NCBI GenBank assembly: GCA_041690235.1
Contig: JAWLHS010000032.1
Location: 1 to 16,849 of the forward strand
DNA: 16,849 nucleotides
Source: SLSG01 sp041690235
GTDB taxonomy: Bacteria; Bacteroidota; Bacteroidia; Bacteroidales; UBA7960
Reading direction: 5' to 3'
Shown here: positions 1 through 6,867 of the stretch, one piece after another
Layout: each line of letters starts with the position of its first letter
How positions within the stretch are numbered: the stretch's first letter is position 1
The notes under the pieces: model-generated
What the model saw: the letters and a program-made list of their open reading frames with translations, nothing else
Databases searched by the model: none
What the model was told of the DNA's origin: nothing
Program-made: the position numbers and the translations under genes

Positions 1-155
1 ACCAAAACAAAGGCGATATCGGGGGCGTAGCTGAGAAAGGCCTTCATACAATGCATCAGGACCGGTGATCCGGCCAGGGGGAGAAATTGTTTTTGGATGG
101 AGGCACCCATTCTTCTTCCCTGGCCTCCTGCGGTAATGAGTGCATATTTCGGCAT
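1..155 (-). CDS. ispD: 2-C-methyl-D-erythritol 4-phosphate cytidylyltransferase, N-terminal part (cut by left edge)
   Basis: Transfers CMP from CTP to methylerythritol phosphate in the non-mevalonate isoprenoid pathway (cytosol). Only about 51 N-terminal residues are in the window. They begin MPKYALITAGGQGRRMG and continue with KQFLPLAGSPVLMHCMKAF, which is the nucleotide-binding loop (AGGxGxRMG) and the KQFLPL-x-G-x-PVL signature of IspD. The ATG at 155-153 is the only start that puts this loop at the usual position near residue 10. It lies 64 bp downstream of queA on the same strand, so co-transcription with queA is likely. The closest alternative is another nucleotidyltransferase of the same fold, but the KQF motif favours IspD. 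The C-terminal catalytic and dimerisation parts cannot be judged. Confidence 0.88.
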   Translation of the reverse strand, partial: MPKYALITAGGQGRRMGASIQKQFLPLAGSPVLMHCMKAFLSYAPDIAFVL

Positions 156-200
156 GGGAATGGGCTTGGTGAAACAATCGGATAAGCGGGCCTTTGCCCC

Positions 201-232
201 CTTTTAGAGAACCAGCCTCTTAGAGAACCAGC
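201..232. repeat. 16-bp tandem duplication spanning the queA stop codon
   Basis: Positions 201-216 and 217-232 are two head-to-tail 16-bp copies that differ at one base (cttttagagaaccagc against ctcttagagaaccagc). The stop codon of queA (222-220) lies inside the right-hand copy, so the second copy forms the start of the spacer before ispD. It looks like a replication-slippage duplication of the end of queA. Confidence 0.9.
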
Positions 233-1269
233 ATGGCATCCCCGTACGAAAAAAACTGGTACTTTTCCTTGATGGCCAGCTTGTAGGCCTTCATCAAGAG
301 GTCGAAACCGGAAAAGGCGGCCACCATCATCATGAGGGTGGACTGGGGCAGGTGAAAGTTGGACACCATGGAACTGGCCACGCTGAATTCATAAGGCGGG
401 TAGATAAACTTGTTGGTCCAACCCTCATAAGGCTTCAGCTGCCCGGAAATGGATACGGAAGACTCAAGGGCGCGCATGGTGGTCGTGCCAATGGCACACA
501 CCTTTTTCCTGTTCTCTTTGGCCTGGTTTACCAGCCTGGCCGTATGGGCTTCAATAAAGATCTCCTCACTGTCCATTTTGTGTTTGCTGAGGTCTTCCAC
601 ATCGACGCTCCTGAAATTTCCCAGACCCGCATGCAGGGTGATTTCAGAAAAACCAACCCCTTTCAGTTCCAGGCGTTTAACGAGTTCGCGGCTGAAATGC
701 ATGCCGGCGGTGGGGGCCGCCACAGCTCCTTCGCGCTTGGCAAAGACCGTTTGGTAGCGGTCTTTGTCTTCGGGCTCAACGGCCCGCCGGATCTGTTTCG
801 GGAGGGGCGTTTCACCCAGGGTTTCAATGGTGGTTTTGAATTCATCGTAGGTCCCGTCGAACAGAAACCTCAGGGTTCGTCCGCGGGAAGTGGTGTTGTC
901 GATGACTTCCGCAACCAGGTTGTCATCCTCTCCGAAATAAAGTTTATTACCAATACGGATTTTCCTGGCCGGGTCAACCAGAACATCCCATAAACGGGCG
1001 TCCCTGTTTAACTCCCGAAGCAAAAACACCTCTATTTTGGCACCGGTTTTTTCCTTGGTGCCGTAAAGGCGGGCTGGAAATACCCGGGTGTTGTTCACCA
1101 CCATAACATCCCCGTCGTCGAAATACTGGAGGATGTCCTTAAACATTTTGTGCTCAATGGTTCCGGTTTTGCGGTCCACAACCATCAGTCGGGATTCGTC
1201 ACGGTTCACTGAAGGCCGTTCTGCGATAAGCTCGGCCGGCAGGTTGAATTTAAAATCGGATAACTTCAT
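220..1269 (-). CDS. queA: S-adenosylmethionine:tRNA ribosyltransferase-isomerase
   Basis: QueA transfers and isomerises the ribosyl part of SAM onto preQ1-modified tRNA to give epoxyqueuosine at the wobble base of GUN-anticodon tRNAs. The 349 residues match the usual family length of about 340-355. Family landmarks are in order: NNTRVFPARL (59-68), PLPKQI (155-160), AAPTAGMHF (184-192) and TLHAGLGNF (211-219). The ATG at 1269 gives the canonical MKLSDF-type N-terminus. A near-consensus Bacteroidota promoter ends about 50 bp upstream (1318-1348), so queA is probably transcribed independently of truB, which lies 140 bp upstream, and together with ispD downstream. The only oddity is the tandem duplication covering its stop codon. 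Confidence 0.97.
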   Translation of the reverse strand: MKLSDFKFNLPAELIAERPSVNRDESRLMVVDRKTGTIEHKMFKDILQYFDDGDVMVVNNTRVFPARLYGTKEKTGAKIEVFLLRELNRDARLWDVLVDPARKIRIGNKLYFGEDDNLVAEVIDNTTSRGRTLRFLFDGTYDEFKTTIETLGETPLPKQIRRAVEPEDKDRYQTVFAKREGAVAAPTAGMHFSRELVKRLELKGVGFSEITLHAGLGNFRSVDVEDLSKHKMDSEEIFIEAHTARLVNQAKENRKKVCAIGTTTMRALESSVSISGQLKPYEGWTNKFIYPPYEFSVASSMVSNFHLPQSTLMMMVAAFSGFDLLMKAYKLAIKEKYQFFSYGDAMLVL

Positions 1270-1317
1270 GTATGGTTTGGGGTCTTAGAATAAAAAGTGT
1301 GGCCATTGGAAGGTTTG

Positions 1318-1348
1318 CAAAGATAATACAAGCAAGAGGCCTTGTCAA
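1318..1348 (-). promoter_or_regulatory. Bacteroidota-type promoter of queA
   Basis: On the minus strand, TATCTTTG at 1325-1318 matches the -7 consensus TAnnTTTG exactly. TTGACA at 1348-1343 sits 17 bp upstream, so its TTGA overlaps the expected -33 position. Transcription would start near 1311, giving a leader of about 40 nt before the queA ATG at 1269. The rest of the 1270-1409 gap is AT-rich with no further feature that I see. Confidence 0.75.
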
Positions 1349-1409
1349 TAGTTTTTTATCAAACAATGAATTCTTTTGTTTTGTTTAACCCTCTTCTCCG
1401 AATACCCGT

Positions 1410-2129
1410 TCAGGAATCCATTTCCGCCAGGTGCTCTTCAAAGGCTTCAATGGTGATGGCCTTGTCTATATGCAGGTCCCCGATCCGCACCCTTCGCAAG
1501 TTTTTCAGGTAGGCCCCCGATCCGAGTGCCTCTCCGAAGTCCCTGGCCAATGCCCTGATATAGGTGCCTTTGCTGCAAACGACCCGGAAGTCCACTTCAG
1601 GCAGTTCAAAGCGGGTAATTTCAAACACGCTGATCTGCACTGTTCTTGCTTTAAGGGGGATGGATTCTCCCCGGCGTGCCAAGGTGTAGGCACGCTCTCC
1701 TTCGATCTTTTTTGCCGAATAGTCGGGGGGCATTTGATCGAAGACCCCGGTAAAATGCCTGCTGGCCTTATCGGCCATTTCCCTCTCAATATGGTCCGTG
1801 GGATGGTTCTGGTCCGGCCTGGTTTCCAGATCGTACGAAGGGGTGGTTTGCCCCAGGAAAAAGGTTCCCGTATACTCCTTTTCCAGATCCTGATAAATGG
1901 AAATGGATTTTGTTTGCTTGCCCGTGCAGACGATCAATAAACCGGTGGCCAGGGGATCGAGGGTCCCCGCATGCCCGATTTTTATTTTTTTCAGACCCAG
2001 TTTGTGTTTCAGCAGGCTGCGCACCTTTCCCACCACATCGAAAGAGGTCCACCGATAAGGTTTGTCGAACAGCAATACCTTTCCTTCGGCGTACGGATGA
2101 ATGGGGGAAGAACCTGTTGGTATCGGCAT
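1410..2129 (-). CDS. truB: tRNA pseudouridine(55) synthase
   Basis: TruB isomerises U55 in the T-loop of tRNAs to pseudouridine. The catalytic motif GHAGTLDPLATGLL starts at residue 52, with the nucleophile Asp58. The DKPYRWTS segment at 22-29 corresponds to the family's N-terminal K-P-x-G-x-T-S box. It has 239 residues, near the lower end for bacterial TruB (roughly 230-310). That fits the short Bacteroidota form, which lacks most of the C-terminal PUA domain. The ATG at 2129 begins one base after the uppP stop codon (2131), so it should be co-transcribed and perhaps translationally coupled. It probably ends the ftsX-DUF3098-uppP-truB unit, because queA has its own promoter. Confidence 0.97.
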   Translation of the reverse strand: MPIPTGSSPIHPYAEGKVLLFDKPYRWTSFDVVGKVRSLLKHKLGLKKIKIGHAGTLDPLATGLLIVCTGKQTKSISIYQDLEKEYTGTFFLGQTTPSYDLETRPDQNHPTDHIEREMADKASRHFTGVFDQMPPDYSAKKIEGERAYTLARRGESIPLKARTVQISVFEITRFELPEVDFRVVCSKGTYIRALARDFGEALGSGAYLKNLRRVRIGDLHIDKAITIEAFEEHLAEMDS

Positions 2130-2130
2130 G

Positions 2131-2928
2131 CTACATGACCCCGGTTAATATGGCTGCCAGTCCGACGACCAGGCAATAAATGGAAAAATAAACAATTTTC
2201 CCCTGTTTAACCAGGCGGATCATCCAGCTACAGGCAAAAAGCCCGGACAAAAAGGCGGCCACAAAGCCTGTCAGCAATGGCGTCAAGGCGACGGCATCTG
2301 TGCCGGCGGACTGGGCAGAGAGGTCCCTGATTTCCATGAAGGTGGCGCCGACTATGGGAACCAGCACCATTAAAAAGGAGAAGCGGGTGGCTTTTTCACG
2401 GTCAATGCCAAGAAAGAGGGCCATGGAAATGGTGGCCCCGCTGCGTGATATTCCCGGCAATATGGCGATGGTTTGGGCGGCTCCGATGATGATGGCATGT
2501 AGAAAGGTCAGCTCTTTTTTTTCCTGTGTGGCAAAACGGGTCAGAAACAGCAGGCCGGCGGTCACCAGCAGCATGTATCCGACGAACACCACCCTGCCCC
2601 CGAAAAAGGAGCCGATGGATTCTTCGAAGAGCAAGCCGGCAATCCCGACGGGAATGGCCGAAACCAACAGAAGGGCCGCAAATCGGGTCTCCTCATTCCA
2701 TTGAAACCGGAGCACCTCCCGGATGATGGCAATAATGTCTTTTCTAAATACCACCAGTATGCTGAGCACCGTGGCGCCATGTACAATAATGGAGAAGCGG
2801 AGGTTGTCGTCCGGGTTGGTCAGCCCGAACAGTGCGGATCCCAGTTCCAGGTGGCCGCTGCTGCTGACAGGCAAAAACTCGGTCAGGCCTTGCACAAGAC
2901 CCAGGATCAATGCCTCTATCCAACTCAC
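2131..2928 (-). CDS. uppP: Undecaprenyl-diphosphate phosphatase (BacA/UppP)
   Basis: This integral inner-membrane enzyme dephosphorylates undecaprenyl pyrophosphate, recycling the lipid carrier of peptidoglycan and O-antigen synthesis. Overproduction in other bacteria gives bacitracin tolerance. The two signature loops are present: QGLTEFLPVSSSGH (13-26, with the catalytic Glu17 region and SSSGH) and PGISRSG (158-164, with the conserved Arg). There are about seven or eight hydrophobic segments, and the length of 265 is typical. The start codon overlaps the stop of the DUF3098 gene by 4 bp (ATGA), a sign of translational coupling, and truB follows after 1 bp. Confidence 0.97.
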   Translation of the reverse strand: MSWIEALILGLVQGLTEFLPVSSSGHLELGSALFGLTNPDDNLRFSIIVHGATVLSILVVFRKDIIAIIREVLRFQWNEETRFAALLLVSAIPVGIAGLLFEESIGSFFGGRVVFVGYMLLVTAGLLFLTRFATQEKKELTFLHAIIIGAAQTIAILPGISRSGATISMALFLGIDREKATRFSFLMVLVPIVGATFMEIRDLSAQSAGTDAVALTPLLTGFVAAFLSGLFACSWMIRLVKQGKIVYFSIYCLVVGLAAILTGVM

Positions 2929-3164
2929 TCCGTTTTGGTTTTTTTCAGGATGGCAAAGATCTGTATCCCATAGCCTGCCAGAACAAGGATGGGGGCGAGG
3001 GTCATCCTGCGGAAGCTGAAAATGTCTTCGCTAAATACGGCCGGGTCATCACTGCCGCCGCCTATCATCAATAAAAAGCCAAGGGCAGTGACCACAAGGC
3101 CGGCAATCAACAATGTGTATTTGCTCCGGTCGAACAACAATGCGCGGTCCTGTTTTTTCTTCAT
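2925..3164 (-). CDS. DUF3098 family small membrane protein
   Basis: A 79-residue protein that I recognise as the DUF3098 family, widespread in Bacteroidota between ftsX and uppP; its function is unknown. A basic N-terminus (MKKKQDR) precedes a first membrane segment (about 18-36, ending LMIGGGSDDP). A conserved middle follows (FSEDIFSFRRMTLAPIL, about 44-60). A second membrane segment (about 57-72) leads to a Lys-rich tail (KKTKTE). Both termini should face the cytoplasm. It starts 10 bp after ftsX and overlaps uppP by 4 bp. The position suggests a role linked to division or lipid-carrier recycling, but that is inference from context only. Confidence 0.85.
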   Translation of the reverse strand: MKKKQDRALLFDRSKYTLLIAGLVVTALGFLLMIGGGSDDPAVFSEDIFSFRRMTLAPILVLAGYGIQIFAILKKTKTE

Positions 3165-3174
3165 GGCGAACAGT

Positions 3175-4056
3175 TTAATAGTAATATAAGGAATCGGTTT
3201 TAACTTTCAGGTATTTTCTGACCGCAAAAAAAGTGGATATCCAACTGATGGTGATTCCAAAAAACAGCACAAGGCCAAACAGGATCAGCAAAAGCTCCGC
3301 ATCGGAAAACAGGGCAAGGCCTGGCATTTTTTTCTCCACGGTGTACATGCCGGCGGTCAGGACGGTAATGGCGATGATGGCGGAAATCAGTCCCTGAATC
3401 ACCCCCTTCATGACAAATGGCCTGCGGATGAAACCCTGGGTCGCCCCGATCAGTTGCATGCTTTTGATCAGGAAGCGCTTGGAGAAAACGCTTAAACGGA
3501 TGGTGTTGTTGATCAGTGCAAAAGCGATCATCAGCAGCAAAGCACTGAAGAAGGCCAGGCCGATCCCGATTTTTCTGACATTTTCGTTTACCAGGTGCAC
3601 CAGGTCTTTCTGATAGTCGACTTCGGCCACAGAGGGATGGGAGGCCACCTGTCTTTCAAACACTTCCAGGCTGTCTGGATTTGCATAGCCGGCATTCATG
3701 CTGATCAGAATGGAGGCAGACAATGGATTATAGCCCAGGAATTCAACGAAATCTTCACCCAGGTCGGCCTTCAGCTCCTCGGCGGCTTTTTCCCTGGAGA
3801 CGTACTCTGTGGCCCGAACCGCATCCATGGTCTCAAAGGTTTGCTGCAAAGCGGTGATCTCGGAAATGGAAGCATTGTCACGGATAAAAACCGTAAAACC
3901 GATATTTTCCTTCACGTGATCGGAGAGCCTTTGGGCAAACAAAATAGTCAATCCGAGCAGTCCCAGTACAAAAAGCACAAGGGATATGCTTGCCACTGTG
4001 GTGATGTAGGAGGTTTTTAACCGCCGTCCGATGATCTTTTCTTCTTGCCTGGCCAT
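3175..4056 (-). CDS. ftsX: Cell division protein FtsX (permease-like)
   Basis: FtsX pairs with the ATPase FtsE in the divisome and transmits a signal across the inner membrane to peptidoglycan hydrolases. The 293 residues show the usual FtsX plan. TM1 is at about 20-42. An extracytoplasmic domain spans about 45-162 (beginning ENIGFTVFIRDNASI). Three more membrane segments lie at about 165-188, 217-238 and 255-280. SMQLIGATQGFIRRPF (199-214) is the conserved cytoplasmic coupling loop of the FtsX/MacB-like fold. No ftsE is present here, which is common in Bacteroidota where ftsE lies elsewhere. It heads the packed cluster with DUF3098, uppP and truB. Confidence 0.95.
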   Translation of the reverse strand: MARQEEKIIGRRLKTSYITTVASISLVLFVLGLLGLTILFAQRLSDHVKENIGFTVFIRDNASISEITALQQTFETMDAVRATEYVSREKAAEELKADLGEDFVEFLGYNPLSASILISMNAGYANPDSLEVFERQVASHPSVAEVDYQKDLVHLVNENVRKIGIGLAFFSALLLMIAFALINNTIRLSVFSKRFLIKSMQLIGATQGFIRRPFVMKGVIQGLISAIIAITVLTAGMYTVEKKMPGLALFSDAELLLILFGLVLFFGITISWISTFFAVRKYLKVKTDSLYYY

Positions 4057-4075
4057 TGGGTTGGGACTTTGGCTG

Positions 4076-4083
4076 CAAATTTA
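4076..4083 (-). promoter_or_regulatory. Probable -7 element of the ftsX operon
   Basis: TAAATTTG on the minus strand (4083-4076) fits TAnnTTTG exactly and lies 20 bp upstream of the ftsX ATG, implying a very short leader. I see no TTTG at the matching -33 position, so the call rests on one element. Confidence 0.5.
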
Positions 4084-4110
4084 ATAAAAAAACGTTCGAT
4101 TTTGGCTTTT

Positions 4111-4125
4111 GGTGCCGGCGGCACC
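4111..4125. other. Perfect short inverted repeat between the divergent ftsX and ppa promoters
   Basis: GGTGCC at 4111-4116 and GGCACC at 4120-4125 are exact reverse complements separated by GGC. It sits upstream of both putative -7 elements. It has no run of T on the plus-strand 3' side and follows no gene end, so an operator-like site is more plausible than a terminator. A GC-rich chance palindrome is also possible. Confidence 0.4.
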
Positions 4126-4144
4126 CTGAGTGGAAGAAAATCCA

Positions 4145-4152
4145 TACTTTTG
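4145..4152 (+). promoter_or_regulatory. Probable -7 element of the inorganic pyrophosphatase gene
   Basis: TACTTTTG matches TAnnTTTG and ends 16 bp before the ATG at 4169. Transcription should begin near 4158, downstream of the in-frame ATG at 4130, and this decides the start at 4169. A -33 TTTG at the expected spacing is not seen. Confidence 0.6.
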
Positions 4153-4168
4153 TATAAAACAACCAACT

Positions 4169-4840
4169 ATGGCAAACAGGATCATGGACCCCATCGGGCG
4201 ACTGATGGGGCTGCGTTACAAATCCCATCCCTGGCACGGGGTGGATATCGGCAAAAAGGCCCCGGATTTGCTGACTTGTTTTGTGGAGATGGTCAGCACG
4301 GACACCGTCAAATATGAAGTCGACAAAATCACCGGGTATCTGAAAATTGACCGCCCCCAGAAATATTCCAACGTGCTTCCCGCCCTTTACGGCTTCATTC
4401 CGCAAACCCTCTGTCATCTCAAAGTGGCCGAACTGGCGCGGGAAACCACAGGCCGGGATGACATCGTCGGTGATTATGACCCCCTTGATATATGTATTCT
4501 TACCGAGAAATCCATCTCTCACGGGGATATCCTTGTGGATGCCATTCCAATCGGGGGATTCAGGCTCATTGACCGTAACCAGGCCGATGACAAGATCATT
4601 GCCGTTCTAAAAGACGATGCCGTTTACGGATCACTGAAAGACATTTCGGAATGTCCCGTGCCGGTCGTGGAACGCCTGAAACATTACTTTCTTACTTACA
4701 AGGATTTGCCCAACACGAAGCTCGACGTTGAGATCACCCATGTTTATGAGGCGAAGGAAGCCAAGGAAGTCATCAGAAGGAGCATGGAGGACTACCAACA
4801 CAAGTTTGAGAACCTCGACAACTTGCTTTCAGAGGTTTAG
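4169..4840 (+). CDS. ppa: Inorganic pyrophosphatase, family I
   Basis: This soluble enzyme hydrolyses pyrophosphate to two phosphates with Mg2+, pulling biosynthetic reactions forward. From the ATG at 4169 it has 223 residues. The metal-binding signature GDYDPLDICIL carries Asp102, Asp104 and Asp107. The active-site lysine and tyrosine context is seen in KIDRPQKYSNVLPALYGFIP (59-78), and DDKIIAVLKDD follows further on. An in-frame ATG at 4130 would add 13 residues, but a -7 promoter element (4145-4152) lies within that extension, so I reject it. The length is greater than the roughly 175-residue E. coli enzyme and resembles the longer Bacteroidota form. It is divergent from ftsX and convergent with the next gene, leaving only 16 bp between stops. 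Confidence 0.93.
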   Translation: MANRIMDPIGRLMGLRYKSHPWHGVDIGKKAPDLLTCFVEMVSTDTVKYEVDKITGYLKIDRPQKYSNVLPALYGFIPQTLCHLKVAELARETTGRDDIVGDYDPLDICILTEKSISHGDILVDAIPIGGFRLIDRNQADDKIIAVLKDDAVYGSLKDISECPVPVVERLKHYFLTYKDLPNTKLDVEITHVYEAKEAKEVIRRSMEDYQHKFENLDNLLSEV

Positions 4841-4856
4841 CCTGCCCGGATCGCGT

Positions 4857-5504
4857 CTAGAAATTGATGCGGGTTCCGATATACATGATCCGGTGGTGGA
4901 AGTCCTCATGGTTGGAGAATAATTCGGTGATCCCGTTTTCAAGGCCGAATTCAATTTCCAGGATCCGGAATCCCCCCTTTAATCTGATCAGTGCGGAAAC
5001 CGAACCTTGTTTGGGAATGAAACCCTCCATATCCCAGTCAGGTGTAATGGTTTGGGGCTCGAAATTATAGGCCAGCCCAAACTCGACCTTCAGGCTTGCC
5101 TTCCGGGATAAAACCCTGAACCCACCAAAAAGCGGTGCTTTGATGAAATACAGCCATTGGGGGGATTCCTCTCCCGGGGACGCCAGGTCGGGAATGGAAG
5201 CCCCGAGCAGGCTCAGATGCAGACCGGATCCGAAATACAGCCTTTTTCCCAATAGCATTTCCAAACCAACGGTACCACCGGCGAATCGGGGTGGGTCAAG
5301 GTGAAATGGTTCCCCGAGGTTGGAGATGATTCCGGCAAGCAGCAGGGAGTTGTTCTTATAGGGAACCCCGGGCTCTGCCTCCTGCTCCGGTTCCTGTCTG
5401 ACGGTTTCGTTGTGATTCTCCCCGGTGGGTGTCCGGGCGATGCTTCCGTTTACCTGGAGCAGAAGCAATGAAAGAAGTACTGGAAAAAGGACATGCGGCT
5501 TCAT
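4857..5504 (-). CDS. Secreted, probably outer-membrane beta-barrel protein of unknown function
   Basis: I do not recognise a named family. The 215-residue product starts with a clear Sec signal peptide (MKPH, then a Leu-rich core to about residue 18, with likely cleavage near SIA-R at 23). An acidic, Glu/Gln-rich low-complexity stretch follows (about 26-47). The remaining 165 residues alternate polar and hydrophobic positions with many Gly and aromatic residues (for example RLYFGSGLHLSLLG, SLKVEFGLAYNF, RIMYIGTRINF). The chain ends in Phe, the usual C-terminal signature recognised by the Bam machinery. It is therefore best read as a small porin-like or structural beta-barrel. It begins 47 bp after the dprA stop on the same strand and could be co-transcribed with it, with no evident functional link. 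Confidence 0.75.
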   Translation of the reverse strand: MKPHVLFPVLLSLLLLQVNGSIARTPTGENHNETVRQEPEQEAEPGVPYKNNSLLLAGIISNLGEPFHLDPPRFAGGTVGLEMLLGKRLYFGSGLHLSLLGASIPDLASPGEESPQWLYFIKAPLFGGFRVLSRKASLKVEFGLAYNFEPQTITPDWDMEGFIPKQGSVSALIRLKGGFRILEIEFGLENGITELFSNHEDFHHRIMYIGTRINF

Positions 5505-5551
5505 TACGGCCCGGGATTGGTGTGCACTTCAAGTTACACATTTTTTTCGGT

Positions 5552-6667
5552 TCAACACGGTCCCTGGGATCCGGCCGTCAGGGTAAATTCTTTCCCTGGT
5601 AGGGGTTGCACAACCCCTTTCAGCTCCAGGGTCAGCAGGAGCGAATTGATTTTCCCGCTTGAAAAACCGGTTTTGGCAGCCAAAAGATCAATGCCAGAGG
5701 CGGGCGCATTCAGGAGCACATCAACCAACCTGCCTTCATCTTTCGTAAGCGGAGGGAAATGCCCGGACTGCCTGGGTTTCCCGGCTCCGGGTATGGGTTT
5801 CCAATTCATGATAAACTCCAGGTCTTCGGCCGATTCCACCAGATTGGCCTTGTGGCTTTTTATCAGTTTGTTGCAACCCATGCTGTAAGGATCGGTGGTC
5901 CGCCCCGGCAAAGCAAATACATCCCTGTTATAGGTGTTTGCAATTTCTGCGGTGATCAGGGCACCTCCGGTAATGGCGGCCTCAATGACTACCACGGCAT
6001 CGCAGAGGCCGGCAATAATGCGGTTTCTCCTGGGGAAATTTTCCCTTTCGGGAAGGGTTCCCGTTGAAAAATCCGTTACCAGTGCCCCGCTGTCAAGCAT
6101 TTTTCGGGCAAGCCCGGCATGCAATGAAGGATAGATCCTGTCGAGCCCGTGGCCAAGTACCCCGACGGTAGGCAAGCCGCAATCCATGGCCGCCCTGTGG
6201 GCGCATGCATCCACGCCGTAGGCCAGGCCACTGACCACCAAAACCCCATACGCGCTCAATCCTTCAACGATGTCCTGGCATTTTTTTCTTCCATAGTCAG
6301 AGATGCGGCGCGTGCCGACAACGGCCACTATCCTTTCGGCATTTAAATCCGCCTCCCCCTTGACATACAACAAAAGTGGGCCATCTGCACAATGCCGCAG
6401 CCGTTCCGGATAATCGGGACCGGAATAACACATGGCTTTAATCCCGTGTTTTATGAGGAAGCTTAGCTCTTTTTCGGCCTGGTCAAAGTCACGGTAACCG
6501 CCGATGCTGGCGGCGGTTTTTTCCCCGATGCCGGGAATTTTCATCAGGCTGGCCTTGTTCTCCTGAAAGACTCCGGCGGCCGAGCCACATGCATCGATCA
6601 GTTTTTTCCCCGTGATTCCACCCACTCCGGGAATCATATTGATGGCGATTTGATAGATCAGTTCCAT
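5552..6667 (-). CDS. dprA: DNA processing protein DprA/Smf
   Basis: DprA binds incoming single-stranded DNA and loads RecA during natural transformation; in many non-competent species its role is less clear. From the ATG at 6667 it has 371 residues. An N-terminal helix-hairpin-helix region (two G-x-G type turns, IPGVGG at 12-17 and KIPGIGEKTA at 43-52) precedes the Rossmann-like DprA domain (about 80-285). That domain has VGTR (117-120), SGLAYGVD (146-153), FPRRNRIIAG (211-220), GGALITA (234-240), ALPG (252-255) and G-C-N-x-LI (264-269). A C-terminal winged-helix (about 305-365) completes the full-length architecture. An in-frame ATG at 6700 would add 11 residues, but a near-match to the -7 element at 6687-6680 falls inside it, favouring 6667. 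No other competence genes lie nearby. Confidence 0.94.
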   Translation of the reverse strand: MELIYQIAINMIPGVGGITGKKLIDACGSAAGVFQENKASLMKIPGIGEKTAASIGGYRDFDQAEKELSFLIKHGIKAMCYSGPDYPERLRHCADGPLLLYVKGEADLNAERIVAVVGTRRISDYGRKKCQDIVEGLSAYGVLVVSGLAYGVDACAHRAAMDCGLPTVGVLGHGLDRIYPSLHAGLARKMLDSGALVTDFSTGTLPERENFPRRNRIIAGLCDAVVVIEAAITGGALITAEIANTYNRDVFALPGRTTDPYSMGCNKLIKSHKANLVESAEDLEFIMNWKPIPGAGKPRQSGHFPPLTKDEGRLVDVLLNAPASGIDLLAAKTGFSSGKINSLLLTLELKGVVQPLPGKEFTLTAGSQGPC

Positions 6668-6679
6668 TGCTGCCCAGTT

Positions 6680-6687
6680 GAAAGGTA
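6680..6687 (-). promoter_or_regulatory. Possible -7 element of dprA
   Basis: TACCTTTC on the minus strand matches TAnnTTTG at five of its six fixed bases and ends 12 bp upstream of the dprA ATG at 6667. No convincing -33 element is visible. The surrounding 200-bp divergent spacer (6668-6867) is otherwise GC-rich, and I found no RNA gene in it. Confidence 0.35.
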
Positions 6688-6867
6688 AAAATACCTTCAT
6701 TTATCGTCGGATGGCCATGGATCCCGGTGAGCGGCACCTGCCCCCGGGTGCGCGAACCTGCAGGGACTCCCGGCCGGGTTGGATATGCGGTCGGTGCCTT
6801 CCGGTCCCACGGAGACGTCTTTGCTGTTTCCCATAAAATGAAGCCGGAAAATTGTATTTTTAACCCC

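Noticed and set aside
352..993. 213-codon plus-strand open frame opposite queA
   Set aside because: It lies wholly antisense to a highly conserved gene with intact motifs; the translation has no recognisable domain and looks like a mirror-frame artefact of GC-biased third positions.
3878..4522. 214-codon minus-strand open frame covering the ftsX start, the promoter spacer and the first half of ppa
   Set aside because: It runs through two well-supported genes and their promoters, and its product shows no family features.
6740..6800. Possible tRNA in the dprA-glycosyltransferase spacer (GGTTCGCGC on the minus strand resembles a T-loop)
   Set aside because: The bases flanking the loop do not pair into a 5-bp T-stem, and no acceptor or anticodon stem can be drawn.
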